Positions 1-11,002 of a stretch of 64,000 nucleotides of DNA are shown here, one piece after another. The notes under the pieces are model-generated. The model ran no database searches, was not told the origin of the DNA, and was given only the letters and a program-made list of their open reading frames with translations. The stretch is taken from assembly GCF_023053635.1 (NCBI RefSeq), contig NC_086182.1, positions 34,700,001-34,764,000 of the forward strand, in the 5' to 3' direction. The stretch's first letter is position 1. Each line of letters opens with the position of its first letter. The position numbers and the translations under genes are program-made. The DNA is from Elgaria multicarinata webbii. Taxonomy: Eukaryota > Chordata > Lepidosauria > Squamata > Anguidae.

Positions 1-307
1 GGAACTGGTTTTGATGAATTAATTGGGTGAGTGTGTGCTGGGAGTGGGCTTGCCTTGGGTGTATTTTAAAACAATTATTAGTGGGTGAGCATGTTGGTGT
101 GTGAAGATTTGTATTTTACTTTTTAGCCCCGGTTGTGTATGTATGTTTCTCGTTTGTTTGGTTTTTGCTTGGGTGTGTGTATGCCTGTGTGGATTTATTA
201 CGTTGATGAATGTTATTTTTCCTTGTGTGGGTTGCTGTGGTTTATTATTATTTTGCCTTTCATGAGTGTGGGCTGGATTTTTATTGTGCTCCTCCTGACC
301 CCCAGTT

Positions 308-344
<37 letters not shown>

Positions 345-880
345 TTTGTTTGTTTTTAATTGTCTTAGGGAGGGTGGGTTTGGAATTGCCATAAAATGAT
401 ACCTCAGTAAAGTTTTCCATTGTATTTCGTTGTAACTGAATGGTAATATCTGAAAGTTGTTTTAAGAGCATCTGAAATGAATTGAAAGACAATTGCTCTA
501 CACTGCAAGCATGGGCTACTCGTTCAGCTATACTAAGTCTCCTCTCAGTAGCCATCTGTACTTATCTTGGCATGTTCACTTTTTATTCTCAATTATCTGT
601 GAACAAACTGTTGTTGTGGCATGGCAGCTAATGTCTCAAATGTTGTACCAGAATGTTCTGTCCTAGTGAGATAATTATGTGAGTGCATAGCATGATTTGG
701 CCTGACTTCCTTGAGTGTGTCTGGACCTCCTAGGCTCTGAAAGCATCTTCCTGGAGAGCACCTGTTGGTGGCATGAGCCACGAGGCCAGGTTCTGTGAGT
801 GCATGGTTGCCCTTGACAGGAGGGGCTTGCACTTGCTGCTGTAAGGTGAACAGACGTGAAGAGGCTGCAATCCTGTATTC
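1..880. other. No gene seen; TG-rich DNA
   Basis: No exon, RNA gene or familiar repeat is recognised. The first 370 bases are rich in TG/TTTG on the + strand. The open frames here on the minus strand owe their length to the GT microsatellite and to low complexity. Confidence 0.5.
311..340. repeat. (GT)n microsatellite
   Basis: About 15 uninterrupted GT units are read directly. Confidence 0.95.
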
Positions 881-881
881 A

Positions 882-940
882 TTTATCTGGAAGTAAGCTT
901 CATTGAAATCAATGGGACTTGTTTCTGGGTGGGCATGCCC
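882..940. repeat. Short palindromic interspersed repeat (decayed)
   Basis: This holds the core 'tcattgaaatcaatggga' flanked by aagtaagc and acttgtttctgggt. It matches the family seen better at 16106-16182 and 50283-50460, in which two arms ending in GCATAGGATTGCA-like sequence meet at a central ATTGAA/TTCAAT. Confidence 0.5.
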
Positions 941-944
941 ACTT

Positions 945-1017
945 AGGGGCTGTTCAGGTTGGTGGGCACACCCCCTTGGGGGTTGGACAAGTTGGTGGAC
1001 ACGCCCCCTTGGGGCGG
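945..1017. repeat. Two-unit tandem repeat of about 34 bp
   Basis: The motif 'gttggtggacacgcccccttgggg' type occurs twice in succession with slight divergence (shared cores ttggtgg and ccccttggg). Only two units are present. Confidence 0.6.
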
Positions 1018-1690
1018 CCATGTTGTCCTCCTTTTTGGTTTCCAAAATATGGTCAGCCTAGGCTTTGTAGGTTGGTATTTTCGTCCCACCCCCTTTGCCT
1101 TTGCCCCCACCCACTACTGGAATGTAGCACCCAAGGGTTTCTCTGAAATTGAATTTCATCCTGCTATAAAGGTATCACTTTTGTATTTTTTAAAAAACTG
1201 AATATGATTATATAGGGATCCATCTCACCTACTTTTTCTCCCTGGTTTGCCTCCGCGATTTCTAGTTCCATTTCATTAGCGCGTCAACCTAATGGCCCCT
1301 TTCACATGGGTTTGTGGAATTGCGCTATACCAATGAAACCTCCTTTTTGCTTCTTTGCTCTTCCACTCTGCCCCGCCCCTTCTCCTTCCGCCTCCAGTTC
1401 ATTGGTTGTAACATTGTGATGGGCGTAGGCTCCTTCCCCATCTCACTCTGGCTTTGTTGTCTAGCGATTTACTGATTTAACTTTTCATTGGCTGGGCTCT
1501 GTTTCTGCGGGCAATGAGAAATGGGGTTGGAGCAGTAAAAATTCATTCAACCGACTCAGCCCAAGTCCGTTGGTTCAACATGGTGCTAGAGGAGGAGAAT
1601 TGCCCTGCTCCACCCTCTCCCTTCATCAGCAAGCTCTGCCATCAAAGCACATGTCCCCAACAAAGGAAATAGCAAGAGGTCAGCACTATA
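1018..1690. other. Unclassified; CCAAT- and GC-box-bearing stretch
   Basis: No gene or known repeat is recognised. Between about 1325 and 1575 there are several CCAAT-type motifs on one strand or the other (accaatgaaa, cattggttg, cattggctg, gttggttc) and a gccccgcccct GC box near 1371. This resembles a promoter, but no exon can be tied to it. Confidence 0.3.
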
Positions 1691-1699
1691 TGGGAGCTA

Positions 1700-2180
1700 A
1701 AGGGTGCTTTAATTCAGTTTGGGGAAATAATCCAGACTTTCCCCACCCTAGGAAAACAAGAAAAAGGGAAGGGAAGGGAAGGGTTTTTTTTTCTGCAAGA
1801 CAGGCACAACGTCATCTGAGTGCCGTGCTGCAAAACTGCAAACCAGGCATGACGAGAGGGTGATAAAACACTGGTGTGATGGAGCCCATAAAAAGCAAAA
1901 ACAAACTTAACATTCTGAATCTCCCTGACAATATACAGCATTCTCCTGTAAGCGGCACTTCCAAGACATTTCTGCAGTTCCTTTAAATGGCAAGGTAGGA
2001 CAGAGGCATGCAAGGGAATTTCTTATATAATGACACTATCTTAGAAACTGATCTATCTGTTGCTCCATCCATCTGAAGGGATTTGTCAAATAGTCTCTGC
2101 CTCAAAAATCTTTTAGCAAGCTTCATCCACAACCTCTTTATATAAGATTCAGAAAGGGCTAATTTCATCAAAGATGGGAT
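1700..2180 (-). mobile_element. Possible decayed LINE ORF fragment
   Basis: Minus-strand frames give Lys/Arg/Leu-rich translations, one of which has a segment near 1930-2000 that loosely recalls the Cys-rich end of LINE ORF2 proteins. The frames are broken and no catalytic motif is visible. It may equally be unrelated sequence. Confidence 0.2.
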
Positions 2181-2660
2181 AAACCCTCTTCCCAGAGTGG
2201 TTGTTCATTAACTCAAAGGCTGTTCTAAGAGGGCTTCAAAGTTCAGCAAAGATCATTTTCAGCCAGTTCATATAACATCATTTCATGTGCCAGTTGTTCT
2301 TATCACTTTTGCAGCCAGTTTGGTTCTTTGTAGGCAGGAGCTGAAGTAGAGAGTACTGACAATGATAGGGAAAAAATGTTTTGAACTGTCCTCAGGGGGC
2401 TTAAATTCATAGACAATCACACCTGGTCCCCCTAAAGAAGTTGCTTAGGGATGAGTTCCAGTTGCCGATGCTATCAGATGTTCACCCCAAATTCTATAAA
2501 AATATCAAATACTCAAAGCTGTTTTACCACTTTCTCTTTTGTAAGTTGTTTAAGTTGTGTCCCGCCTCCTGTTTGAGAGGATCAAAACCCCAGATACATT
2601 TACCAAAACAACCACCCTTGTACTTACTCAATTGCCATCCTGATTCCAAATGGTATTTAT
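2181..2660. other. Nothing recognised
   Basis: No exon, RNA gene or familiar repeat could be identified in this stretch. Confidence 0.4.
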
Positions 2661-2661
2661 T

Positions 2662-2860
2662 AGGGGTGTGCACGGACCCCCCGCTCCGCTTCACTTGCAG
2701 ATCCGCGATTTTCGGAGCGGGCCGCTTCGCCCCGCCCCCGCTCCGCCCACTTCCGCTCCGCTCCGCTCGGAGCTCCGGATCCGGATCGGAGCTCCATTTT
2801 TTTCCCCCATAGGCTTGCATTGAAAGCTAAAAAATTATACAACTTTTTTTTCTGTTCAAC
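2662..2860 (+). mobile_element. Left end of a GC-rich hAT-like element
   Basis: It opens with TAGGGGTGTGCACGG, almost the same as the terminal inverted repeat of the elements at 41656-41800 and 58179-58924. It continues with runs of gctccgctccgct and ctccggatccggatc, the same composition as the inside of the 58 kb copy. No matching right end is seen before the DIRS-like element, so the copy looks truncated or rearranged. Confidence 0.6.
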
Positions 2861-3260
2861 TTAGAAACCTCACGTTTGGCACCATGACACCTCATGGGGG
2901 TATACACACGCATGCCAAGTTTCAAAGCAATCCCATCATCCCCTGATTTTTGGGGAATTTTTGAAAATCGGGCACCCCATTCACACCCCTTTCCATAGCT
3001 CCGTCAATTTGCACGTTAGAAACCTCAAACTCGCCACCATGAAAGCTTATCCAGGGATACATACGCACGCCGAGACTCAAGGCAGGCCCATCATCCCCTG
3101 ATTTTTGGGGAATTTATGAAAATCCAACACCCCTTTCCATAGCTCCATCAATTTTGCACGTTAAAAAAAAACCTCAAACTCACCACCATGACAGCTTATC
3201 CAGGGATACATACACACGCCGAGACTCAAGGCAGTCCCATCATCCCCTGTTTTTTGGCGG
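2861..3260. repeat. Tandem repeat, unit about 150 bp, about 2.6 copies
   Basis: Units start near 2861, 3016 and 3161. Shared parts are aaacctca, caccatga, gggatacatacacacgc, cccatcatcccctg and gcacgtta. The first unit is the most diverged. It adjoins the GC-rich element end and may be part of it. Confidence 0.8.
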
Positions 3261-3550
3261 GGCTTAAACCTGCAAAATTTGGAACTTCCAAAACTCCAAG
3301 TGAGCGCAGGAAGGACTTCTCCCCTGAGTCAAAGCCACACACACACAACATCCCTGCGAGGTGGGCAGGGGAGGAGGGAGGGAAGGCATGCAGGCATGCA
3401 GCTGGCATTTCTGGGGGCATAAGGAAGTGAGCCAAGGATAAGCCAGTAATGCATATAAAATGGAATAAATAAACAAATAAACAAAGGAGGGGTGGAATTA
3501 AAAGCAGCAGTGTTGCTCAATAAACAGCAAGAAGAACTTTTTTAAAAAGG
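3261..3550. other. Nothing recognised
   Basis: Unclassified sequence between the tandem repeat and the DIRS-like element, with a short A-rich run of aaataaataaac near 3463-3485. Confidence 0.4.
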
Positions 3551-3611
3551 CTATATCTGTCTTTTACCAGCAATAGGGGGACGTGCCCAGGGGAGGGGGA
3601 AGCAGCTGCCA

Positions 3612-4271
3612 GTTCAACTCAAGACAGCCATTGCTTCACCACGAGAGCTCTAAGAAGCAAACGCTCACTTCAACTCATAATAGGCATCGCTCCACCACTA
3701 AGAAGTAAACGCTCACTTCGACTCATGATAGGCATTGCTCCACCACTAAGAAGTAAACGCTCACTTCAACTCATAACAGGCATCGCTCCACCACTAAGAA
3801 GTAAACGCTCACTTCAACTCATAACAGGCATCGCTCCACCACTAAGAAGTAAACGCTCACTTCAACTCATAACAGGCATCGCTCCACCACTAAGAAGTAA
3901 ACGCTCACTTCAACTCATAACAGGCATCGCTCCACCACTAAGAAGTAAACGCTCACTTCAACTCATAACAGGCATCGCTCCACCACTAAGAAGTAAACGC
4001 TCACTTCAACTCATAACAGGCATCGCTCCACCACTAAGAAGTAAACGCTCACTTCAACTCATAACAGGCATCGCTCCACCACTAAGAAGTAAACGCTCAC
4101 TTCAACTCATAACAGGCATCGCTCCACCACTAAGAAGTAAACGCTCACTTCAACTCATAACAGGCATCGCTCCACCACTAAGAAGTAAACGCTCACTTCA
4201 ACTCATAACAGGCATCGCTCCACCACTAAGAAGTAAACGCTCACTTCAACTCATAACAGGCATTGCTCCAC
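3612..4271 (+). repeat. 48-bp tandem array inside the DIRS-like element
   Basis: About 13 units of 48 bp run head to tail. The unit contains aggcatcgctccaccac and taagaagtaaacgctcact. The first units differ at a few bases and the later ones are identical as read. Because 48 is a multiple of 3, one frame stays open through the array and repeats the 16-residue unit ITGIAPPLRSKRSLQL. Homogeneity points to recent unequal exchange or slippage. It lies just upstream of the gag-like region and is probably 5' non-coding sequence of the element. Confidence 0.95.
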
Positions 4272-4293
4272 CGTTTTACTCTCTTTGGAAGGC

Positions 4294-5147
4294 TCTTGGA
4301 TTGACGACCGATTCACCGTACGCAGCCATCGGCATCGACTGCCGCGGTTACCACGGTACCGACGGAGCATGTAGACCTCCAGGTGGTTACAGTATCCTTG
4401 CCTGAGGATAATTACCCATCGGATTCTGAGTCGGGGTTGTCGGCTACTCCATCGATGCCTTCACCAGAAGATGAGGTTCATGACAAGGACCCTTCTTCCC
4501 CTTCCGACGATATGGTCAGATTTTTTGACCATATGCTTAGAATGGCTCAGGCATTAGGACTGGAGATCCAGCAAATGGATGAATCGGTCGTCGATCCAAT
4601 CTACGACGTTTTCCAGTCCACAACCAACCAACGACTTGCCATCCCTATTCCACATGCTTTAAAGCAAACGGCTCAATTATCTTGGAAAACACCGGCTATG
4701 ACTCAAGCCACATCGAAAAGGCTAGAGACCCTCTATCGAGTCCAAGAGGAAGATGTACAGTTTCTGGTCCAACATCCCAAACCTAATTCGATCGTAGTGG
4801 AGTCGGCTCAAGGCCACTCACAGAAGGCACATTCTGCGCCCGTGGACAGAGAAGGCAGAAAGTTGGACCATATGGGCAGGAGGATTTACTCCTCTGCCTC
4901 TTTGGGCATCAGGGCATCAGCCTACGAGGCTACCATGGCATGATACCAGCTCTTCCTCTGGGAGAAAATAGGATCCCTATGTGAACATCTCCCAGAGGAC
5001 AAAAAAGAGCTGGCACGAGTTTTTCAGAACGAGGCCTCAGCCATAGCCAGGCAACAATTGTCAACAGCGAAAGGTCAGCAGAGGCAGCAGCAACAACAGC
5101 TCCAAAGCAAACGTCAGCCCGACTTCTCTAAGAAGCAGCAGGTTTGA
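4294..5147 (+). pseudogene. gag-like region of DIRS-like element (fossil)
   Basis: The translation is Ser/Pro/Asp-rich at first, then helical, then Gln-rich (QRQQQQQQ) with a basic end. This is the usual look and position of the first gene of DIRS elements. No zinc knuckle is recognised. It belongs to the broken element and is not a host gene. Confidence 0.6.
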
Positions 5148-5149
5148 CT

Positions 5150-6700
5150 TCTTTATCCCAGATCCACCTCCCTTTGCGAACCGCCTAGCACCACATTACC
5201 ATCAATGGGAGTCAATAACATTGGACTCCTGGGTGCTCACTATCATCAACTCGGGGTATGCCATCGAGCTCGATGTCCTTCCTCCTTCTTCGGGGGTGAA
5301 AGTAACGGCGCCGTCCCCTCCTCTGCTTCTCGAGGTACAGACCCTCCTAGCGAAAGGAGCCATCTCTCCAGTACCCGCAGAGGAACTCAACCAGGGGGTT
5401 TTCTCCCGATACTTCACGGTCCCGAAAAAAGATCTGGTAGCGGACATTTCAACCACCCTCAACCTGTTGGTCTCGTTGGGTCTGTGGGTCAACGAGGAGA
5501 AATCCATCTTGACCCCACAGCAGAAGCTGGACTTCATAGGGGTAACCCTATCGTCTCGGGACGGGAGAGCATACCTGCCCTCGACCAGAGCAAGCACCCT
5601 TCAAGAGTTAGCCATCGCTACCGAGAGCTGCCGAAAGGTCTCGGCATGGACAATTCAGAGGCTATTAGGCTTGATGGCAGCTACAACTGCAGTCATCAGG
5701 TTTGCAAGACTCAGAATGAGAATATTGCAGGCCTGGTTTTTAAGAACTTTCGATCTTCGACACGATGCCCGGCGAACTTACCTGTCGATCCCGACGCAAG
5801 TAAGGGCATCTCTGAAATGGTGGTTTTCGATGTCGACGTTCCTAGAAGGAGTTCCCTTCCAGCAAGAAACTCCTTCGGTAACGATCATGACGGATGCATC
5901 GTTGATCGGATGGGGAGCACACTGCGACTCCCTCACAGCTCAGGGCCGTTGGCCTCCTTCCCAGAGGGAACATCATATCAACCACCTAGAACTGCTAGCG
6001 GTGGAGAATGCAATAAAAACTTTTTCACAAATGATCGAGGGCCGAAACGTCCTGATCGCGACGGACAACACCACGGTGGTGGCGTACATCAACAGACAAG
6101 GTGGGACAAGGTCTCATCCTCTGAATCGATCGGCACTCAGGATTTGGAACTGGTGCATAAAGAGAAATACTCACCTGACGGCGATCCATGTAGCAGGCAA
6201 GGAAAACATCATCGCGGACGCCCTCAGCAGGTCTTTCCACGTCAACCACGAATGGGAGCTCGATACTGAAGTAAGAGACGTTCTCTTTCGGTACTGGAGC
6301 CTCCCTGCTGTCGATGTCTTCGCTACCGAAGAAAACGCAGCTTGTTCCAGGTTCTGCAGCAGAGCAGGAAGAGGAAAGCACTCGCTAGGAGATGCTTTCA
6401 CCAGAACCTGGAAAGGAAATCTTCTTTACATCTTTCCTCTGTTTCTACTGTTGACGAAGGTGCTGGCCAAAATCCAGTCGGACAGGTCGGACGGCATCCT
6501 TATCACTCCGTGGTGGCCTCAACAGACGTGGTTCTCCCACGCCCTTCGACTGTCGGACGGGAATTACATCAGACTCCCGCCAATACCGACACTGTTGTCT
6601 CGACACCAGGGCAGGGTTCGACACGCAAACCTGTCGACCCTCAAGATGACGGCATGGAGAATATCATCCATTCCTCCTCTCGTACCAAGGATTTAACTGT
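5150..6700 (+). pseudogene. RT/RNase H region of DIRS-like element (fossil)
   Basis: The first part reads as reverse transcriptase-related sequence (SRYFTVPKKD, then KLDFIGVTLSS). It is followed by an RNase H domain with TDASLIGWG, HINHLELLAVENA, IATDNTTVVAYINRQGG and HVAGKENIIADALSR. These RNase H signatures are strong and of the DIRS/Ngaro type. The region is incomplete as a fossil. Confidence 0.85.
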
Positions 6701-7700
6701 AGACCATATATTCTTGGCATCACTAAAGCCTTCAACGAGAAAATCTTACGCGGCAAAGTGGCAGAGATTTCAAACTTTTGCCTTGGAAAACGATCAAGCA
6801 CCTGAATCTTGCCCTTTGTCATTGATTCTCAAATACCTATTGGCACTTTATCAGCAGGGACTCGAACTCACTTCCATCAGAGTTCACTTAGCGGCTATTA
6901 CGTCTTTTCATCGAGGCATGGATGGTTTTACACCTTTTGTACATCCAACATCGAGGAAATTTTTAAAGGGGCTTAAAAATATGATACCGACAGTAAAGAG
7001 TATTGTTCCACCATGGAGCCTATCAGTGGTGTTACAGGCATTGACAAAGAAGCCCTTCGAGCCCATGGCCTTATCTGACCTTAGGCTTCTAACATTCAAG
7101 ACTGTCTTTTTAGTAGCCATCACTTCTGCTAGACGTGCAAGTGAGCTTAGAGCTCTCAGGATAGATGCTCCTTACACTATCTTTCACAAAGATAAGGTTG
7201 TGTTACGCACAGACCCTGCCTTCTTGCCTAAGGTAGTGTCAACCTTTCATCTGTCCCAATATATCACTCTACCAGTTTTCTTTCCGAATCCAACAACACC
7301 TGTTGAGTTTTCTTTACATACACTTGATGTAAGGAGAGCTCTTGCCTTTTACAAGGCTAGGACAGAGAGTTTTAGGAAAACAAAGCAATTGTTTATTTGT
7401 TATGGTGAGCCTTATAAGGGACTCCCTGTTTCATGCCAGCAACTGTCACGCTGGATTGTAGAGACAATTGAACTTGCTTACTCTATCTCTAAACTAGAAC
7501 TTGTGAAACCTGTGACAGCTCATTCTACCAGAGCTGTCGCAACATCTGTTGCCTTCAGCAGAGGTGTTCCCTTGACAGAAGTCTGTAGAGCTGCAACGTG
7601 GTCCACTCCGTCCACGTTTGTTAGGCACTACAGTTTGGACACCCGTGCTAGGCACGACTGCTCGTTTGGAAGGACAGTGCTCTCGGAGATCTTCAGATGA
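6340..7700 (+). pseudogene. Tyrosine recombinase region of DIRS-like element (fossil)
   Basis: The C-terminal half reads as a YR catalytic domain: an Arg in TSARRASELRALR, the HSTR box in VTAHSTRAVATS, and a final Tyr in FVRHYSLD. The order, overlapping the end of the RT/RNase H frame and running up to the 3' inverted repeats, is that of DIRS elements, which integrate as circles and make no target duplication. Confidence 0.85.
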
Positions 7701-7741
7701 TGCACCAACCCACCTCCAAAGATATGTCAGCTTGCTACTCG

Positions 7742-8139
7742 CCCATATGTGTGATGCATAGAGACCACGAAGAAGAAATGCAGGTTGCTTACCTGTAACT
7801 GTAGTTCTTCGAGTGGTCATCTATGCATTCACACAACCCACCCACCATCCCCACTTGGTGGTGTGAGACTTACAAATGACACAGTTATACGTGGAATGTA
7901 CTTTATTGAAATTACACTCATGTTTATGGGGGCACAATGTCGGACTCCTGTAAACTGAGGTAAAGGCGGGAACCCCATGGACGTGCGCGGTAGCGTGGGG
8001 GAGGGGTTCCCGCCAAAAACGTTCCACTCAGCTATAGAAGGTTCCGGTCTGGTCTCTGCGCAGGCGCAAAGCCCATATGTGTGAATGCATAGATGACCAC
8101 TCGAAAAACTACAGTTACAGGTAAGCAACCTGCATTTAA
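7742..8139. repeat. Inverted repeats at the DIRS-like 3' end
   Basis: The segment 7742-7838 (tgatgcatag, aatgcaggttgcttacctg, taactgtagttcttcgag) returns as its reverse complement at 8075-8139 (gaatgcatagatgacc, actacagttacagg, taagcaacctgcat). In DIRS elements such complementary regions serve to circularise the cDNA. Element sequence ends near 8139. Confidence 0.85.
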
Positions 8140-9310
8140 AGCCATGGTTTAAGGTGTCTTCTGAACAGGGCTACGGTGGGTTGAAAATGGGTCTACACCT
8201 GTGCTGTACAGCTCAGCTTCTCCATTAAGCAATGGCCAGTTTCAACATGCAGAGTTGCAAACAGAGGCCTTCTCCCAGAAAAGAAGACAGAAAGCATGGT
8301 GCCTATGCACTCTGCCCGGTTTGCAGGAAGTTGCCAGCTCTTTTTTTGGCTACGAGGGCAGGAGGTTTGTGGACTTTGTGGCCAAAAAATACAATTCTTT
8401 CTTGCCTTGGTTTTTGGCACAGTGTGGCTCAGGATCTAAAACAGTGGCAATTGAATTTGGGAGGACTGTGTGTAACATCTGGCTTGCTCCTTGGCTCGTG
8501 ATTGGTTCTTTGCAGGCTGCTTTCAGCCTCAAACATTCATCAGTAAAATGGGGTAATAATAACCTATTGCTCAGGCCAGTGAAAGAGTCAGCATTATTAT
8601 GGGGATGCTTTTAATCATAATTAGTACCCTGTTTACTATCAACGAACAAAGGAACGTGATGCCAGTTGCAACCAAACGTGCATCTAATTTAGCGTTCTGT
8701 TCACACAATGGCCAACCAGCTGCCTGTGAGAAACCAACAAGTAGGACCTGAGTGCAAAAGCATCCTCCCATTCATTGCAACCAGTAATCCTTTGTGATAT
8801 TGCTTTTAAACCCATCCAACAAGATGGGTCTCACTAGTTCAGAGTGCCTTCATTTGGCATGACACACTTACACTGTAGTATCTTTAAGATAAAATATATA
8901 TCTTCTCTGTGCCTGTGTCACATGATGGCCTAGTTAACCTGTGAGGGTGAATTGGTCCTGCCATGAGAAATGGGGTTGTGGAGGTTGGATTGCAACCAAT
9001 CTTCCAGTTTTGGTACCTTCCAGTTCAACGATTCCAGCACAAGCGATAAGAAGGAAAGCCCTGGTGAATCAAACCAAAAGTTCTTCTAGTCCAGCATCGT
9101 TCCTCTTCATTCAGTAGCTAAACAAATGCCCCAGGAAGAGCACCAATAAGACAAGAAGCCACAGCTGCTCCACAGCAACTACTGCTCTACCCTCTGAAGA
9201 TAGAGGCTCCATGTATCCATCACAAGCACACATGCTCCAACCACAGTCAAGACTCCTGGTAGCCAAGGCCAGCCAAGTTATTTTGGCCTCTGAGACAGAG
9301 CAGGATACGG
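8140..9310. other. No gene seen; one repeat scrap
   Basis: No gene is recognised. Bases 8697-8795 (tctgttcacacaatggcc, aaccagctgcctgtg) match part of the repeats at 38485-38725 and 51440-51830. Bases 9070-9240 may be a more decayed relative. Confidence 0.45.
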
Positions 9311-9314
9311 AGTT

Positions 9315-10256
9315 GAGACCGCTATGGTCGCCTTAGCAGATGATCTACGCCTGAGTGTTGACAGGCGGAGGGTGTCCCTGCTGATACTTTTGGACTTCTC
9401 AGCGGCTTTCGATACCATTGACCATGGTATCCTTCTGGATTGCCTGAGGGGATTGGGAATCGGGGGCACTGTGCTTCAGTGGTTCCGGTTCTACCTCTCG
9501 GGCAGGTTCCAGATGGTGATGCTTGGGATAGCTGCTCCTCAAAGAAGGAGCTGCCATGTGGTATACCACAAGGTGCCATCCTTTCCCCAATGCTATTTAA
9601 CATTTACATGAAACCGCTGGGAGGGATCATCCGGAGGCATGGGCTGGGGTTCTATCAGTAGGCTGATGACACCCAAATATATTTCTCTATGCCTTCGACA
9701 ACAGCGTCAGCTAAAGATAGTGTGTCTCCTCTGAATGAATGCTTAGAGAAGGTAATGGGCTGGATAAGGAAAAACAAACTGAAGCTGAATCCAGACAAGA
9801 CAGAGGTGCTCGCTGTCAACAGTCACAACCTGGGTTTAGAGGTGTGTCAACCAGTTCTGGATGGGGTTACACTCCCCCTAAAAGACTGAGTTCGCAGCTT
9901 GGGGGTGCTTCTGGATCCGCCCCGCACACTCAGGTCCTCTGGGAAAAATTTACTCCAGCCAACAAAAACAAGGCTGACAACTATTACCCAGAGGACCTTT
10001 CCTTCTGCCACTCCCAGTTTGTGGAATGGCTTGCCGGGAGAGATTCATCAACTTAACAGACTTCCAGAATTTAAGAAAGCCATAAAGACTGATCTCTTCC
10101 GGCAGGCCTACCCAGTTGAATTTTAAGATGCCTTTTTTAATGGTGTGCTGCTTTTAATGATGCATTAGTTTTAAATGTTTGAATTAGTTTTATGTATTTT
10201 ATGGTGTTTTTATTTGTGTTGTACCCCACCTCAATCCAGAGGGAGAGGCAGGTAAA

Positions 10257-10304
<48 letters not shown>

Positions 10305-10310
10305 TCCCAT
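9315..10310 (+). mobile_element. L2-type LINE, 3' half of ORF2 plus tail
   Basis: The translation shows RT motifs of the L2 clade: LLDFSAAFDTIDHGILLDCL, then WFRFYLSGRFQ, an ADDTQIYFS catalytic box near 9661-9690, and LKLNPDKTEVL. The usual C-terminal end follows (LWNGLPGEIHQLNRLPEFKK). In-frame stops, one just before ADDTQ, and frame changes show it is dead. The tail near 10215-10260 is the L2 hairpin sequence (ccccacctcaatccagagg), followed by (ATT)n. Confidence 0.9.
10258..10305. repeat. (ATT)n microsatellite, LINE tail
   Basis: About 16 ATT units directly follow the L2 tail. They are the element's own simple-repeat end. Confidence 0.95.
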
Positions 10311-10576
10311 GGCACATCTCCCCTGGCAGTATAACCAGTTCAGTAATGGAGCATTTGCTGGTTCTTCATGACATCCAAATCTGCTGCCTGAAGTGGCTAC
10401 CTCATTCTGCCTAACGGTAGGACCAACGCAGGGCAATGGAACATCCATGTTCAGATGTTGCCTTCATCTCCTGTGTGTGGGCTTCCCAAAAGCGTCCAAG
10501 ATGACTGGCCATTATAGGAAACCGGATGGTGGACAAGATGGACATTTGATCTGATCCAATAGGATTCTGGGTTTAC

Positions 10577-10720
10577 CTCTTGCTCTTGTGGCTTAAATAC
10601 GTCAGCCTGGCATTCACTAAGGACAGTCTGAATTAGGGCTTTGACTTCCTTCTGAACAACGCAGCAGATGATCTCATCAAGCATTTCCTCCTGGTCCAGT
10701 TCATGCTTTGCCTCTTGGAA
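10577..10720 (-). CDS. Probable internal exon of an unidentified gene
   Basis: On the minus strand an acceptor (tttttctgttggcttag) precedes 48 open codons beginning FQEAKHELDQEEML and ending KPQEQE, with a donor (gtaaac) after them. The exon begins and ends in phase 0, and its start fits exactly the phase-0 end of the exon at 10820. The peptide is acidic and probably helical, with heptad-like Leu/Ile/Val (CCVVQKEVKALIQTVLSECQ). I do not recognise the family. Codon content is unlike the surrounding repeats. No further exon was found with confidence, so the gene may be partial, decayed, or have distant exons. Confidence 0.55.
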
Positions 10721-10819
10721 CTAAGCCAACAGAAAAATAATAGAGAGCATCAGAGGAAGGCGGTAGACATATTTCTGCCACACATTTACTCAGGAAGAGG
10801 TGTTCATTGTATCACTCAC

Positions 10820-11002
10820 CATTTCTGGCAAAGTTTCATGGATTACTTCAGTCACTATTTCATCCATGCTATTGAAAACAGCAGCCCTGTTGAGGTACTC
10901 ATTGGCAAAATCCTTTGCAGCACTTCTGACCACATCAACAAGCAAACCCCTTGTTCCTTTCACCAAGAATGGATCTGATGGTGAAGGAGGGTGGTTCTCC
11001 AT
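10820..11002 (-). CDS. Probable exon of the same unidentified gene (possible first coding exon)
   Basis: Minus strand, 61 codons from an ATG at 11002: MENHPPSPSDPFLVKG, then a helical stretch rich in acidic residues (FANEYLNRAAVFNSMDEIV, VIHETLPEM). A consensus donor gtgagt follows. The 99-bp intron to the exon at 10577-10720 keeps phase 0. A possible acceptor (atccttttccag) lies upstream at 11031, but the frame has a stop between it and the ATG. So either the ATG is the start codon, a nearer AG is used, or the gene is decayed. No signal peptide or membrane segment is visible. The family is unknown to me. Confidence 0.5.

Larger units (their letters stand above)
3550..8140 (+). mobile_element. 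DIRS-like tyrosine-recombinase retroelement (fossil)
   Basis: The order of parts is a tandem array, a gag-like region, reverse transcriptase/RNase H, a tyrosine recombinase and an inverted-repeat 3' end. The overlapping frames, the YR gene in place of a DDE integrase, and the complementary repeats near the 3' end (7742-7838 against 8075-8139) are typical of the DIRS group. The left edge is uncertain because no left terminal repeat is recognised. The copy is broken, with a few breaks, but long stretches of frame remain open and the array units are identical. That suggests it is among the younger insertions in the window. Confidence 0.85.

Noticed and set aside
19-555. A 178-codon minus-strand frame
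   Set aside because: Much of it is the GT microsatellite read as Thr-His repeats, and no domain is visible.
3612-4271. CRISPR array
   Set aside because: Head-to-tail identical units without spacers, in a vertebrate genome.
3725-4405. A 226-codon frame made of a repeated 16-residue unit, as a host repeat protein
   Set aside because: It lies within the DIRS-like element directly before the gag-like region and follows from the 48-bp period; no splice sites or host homology.
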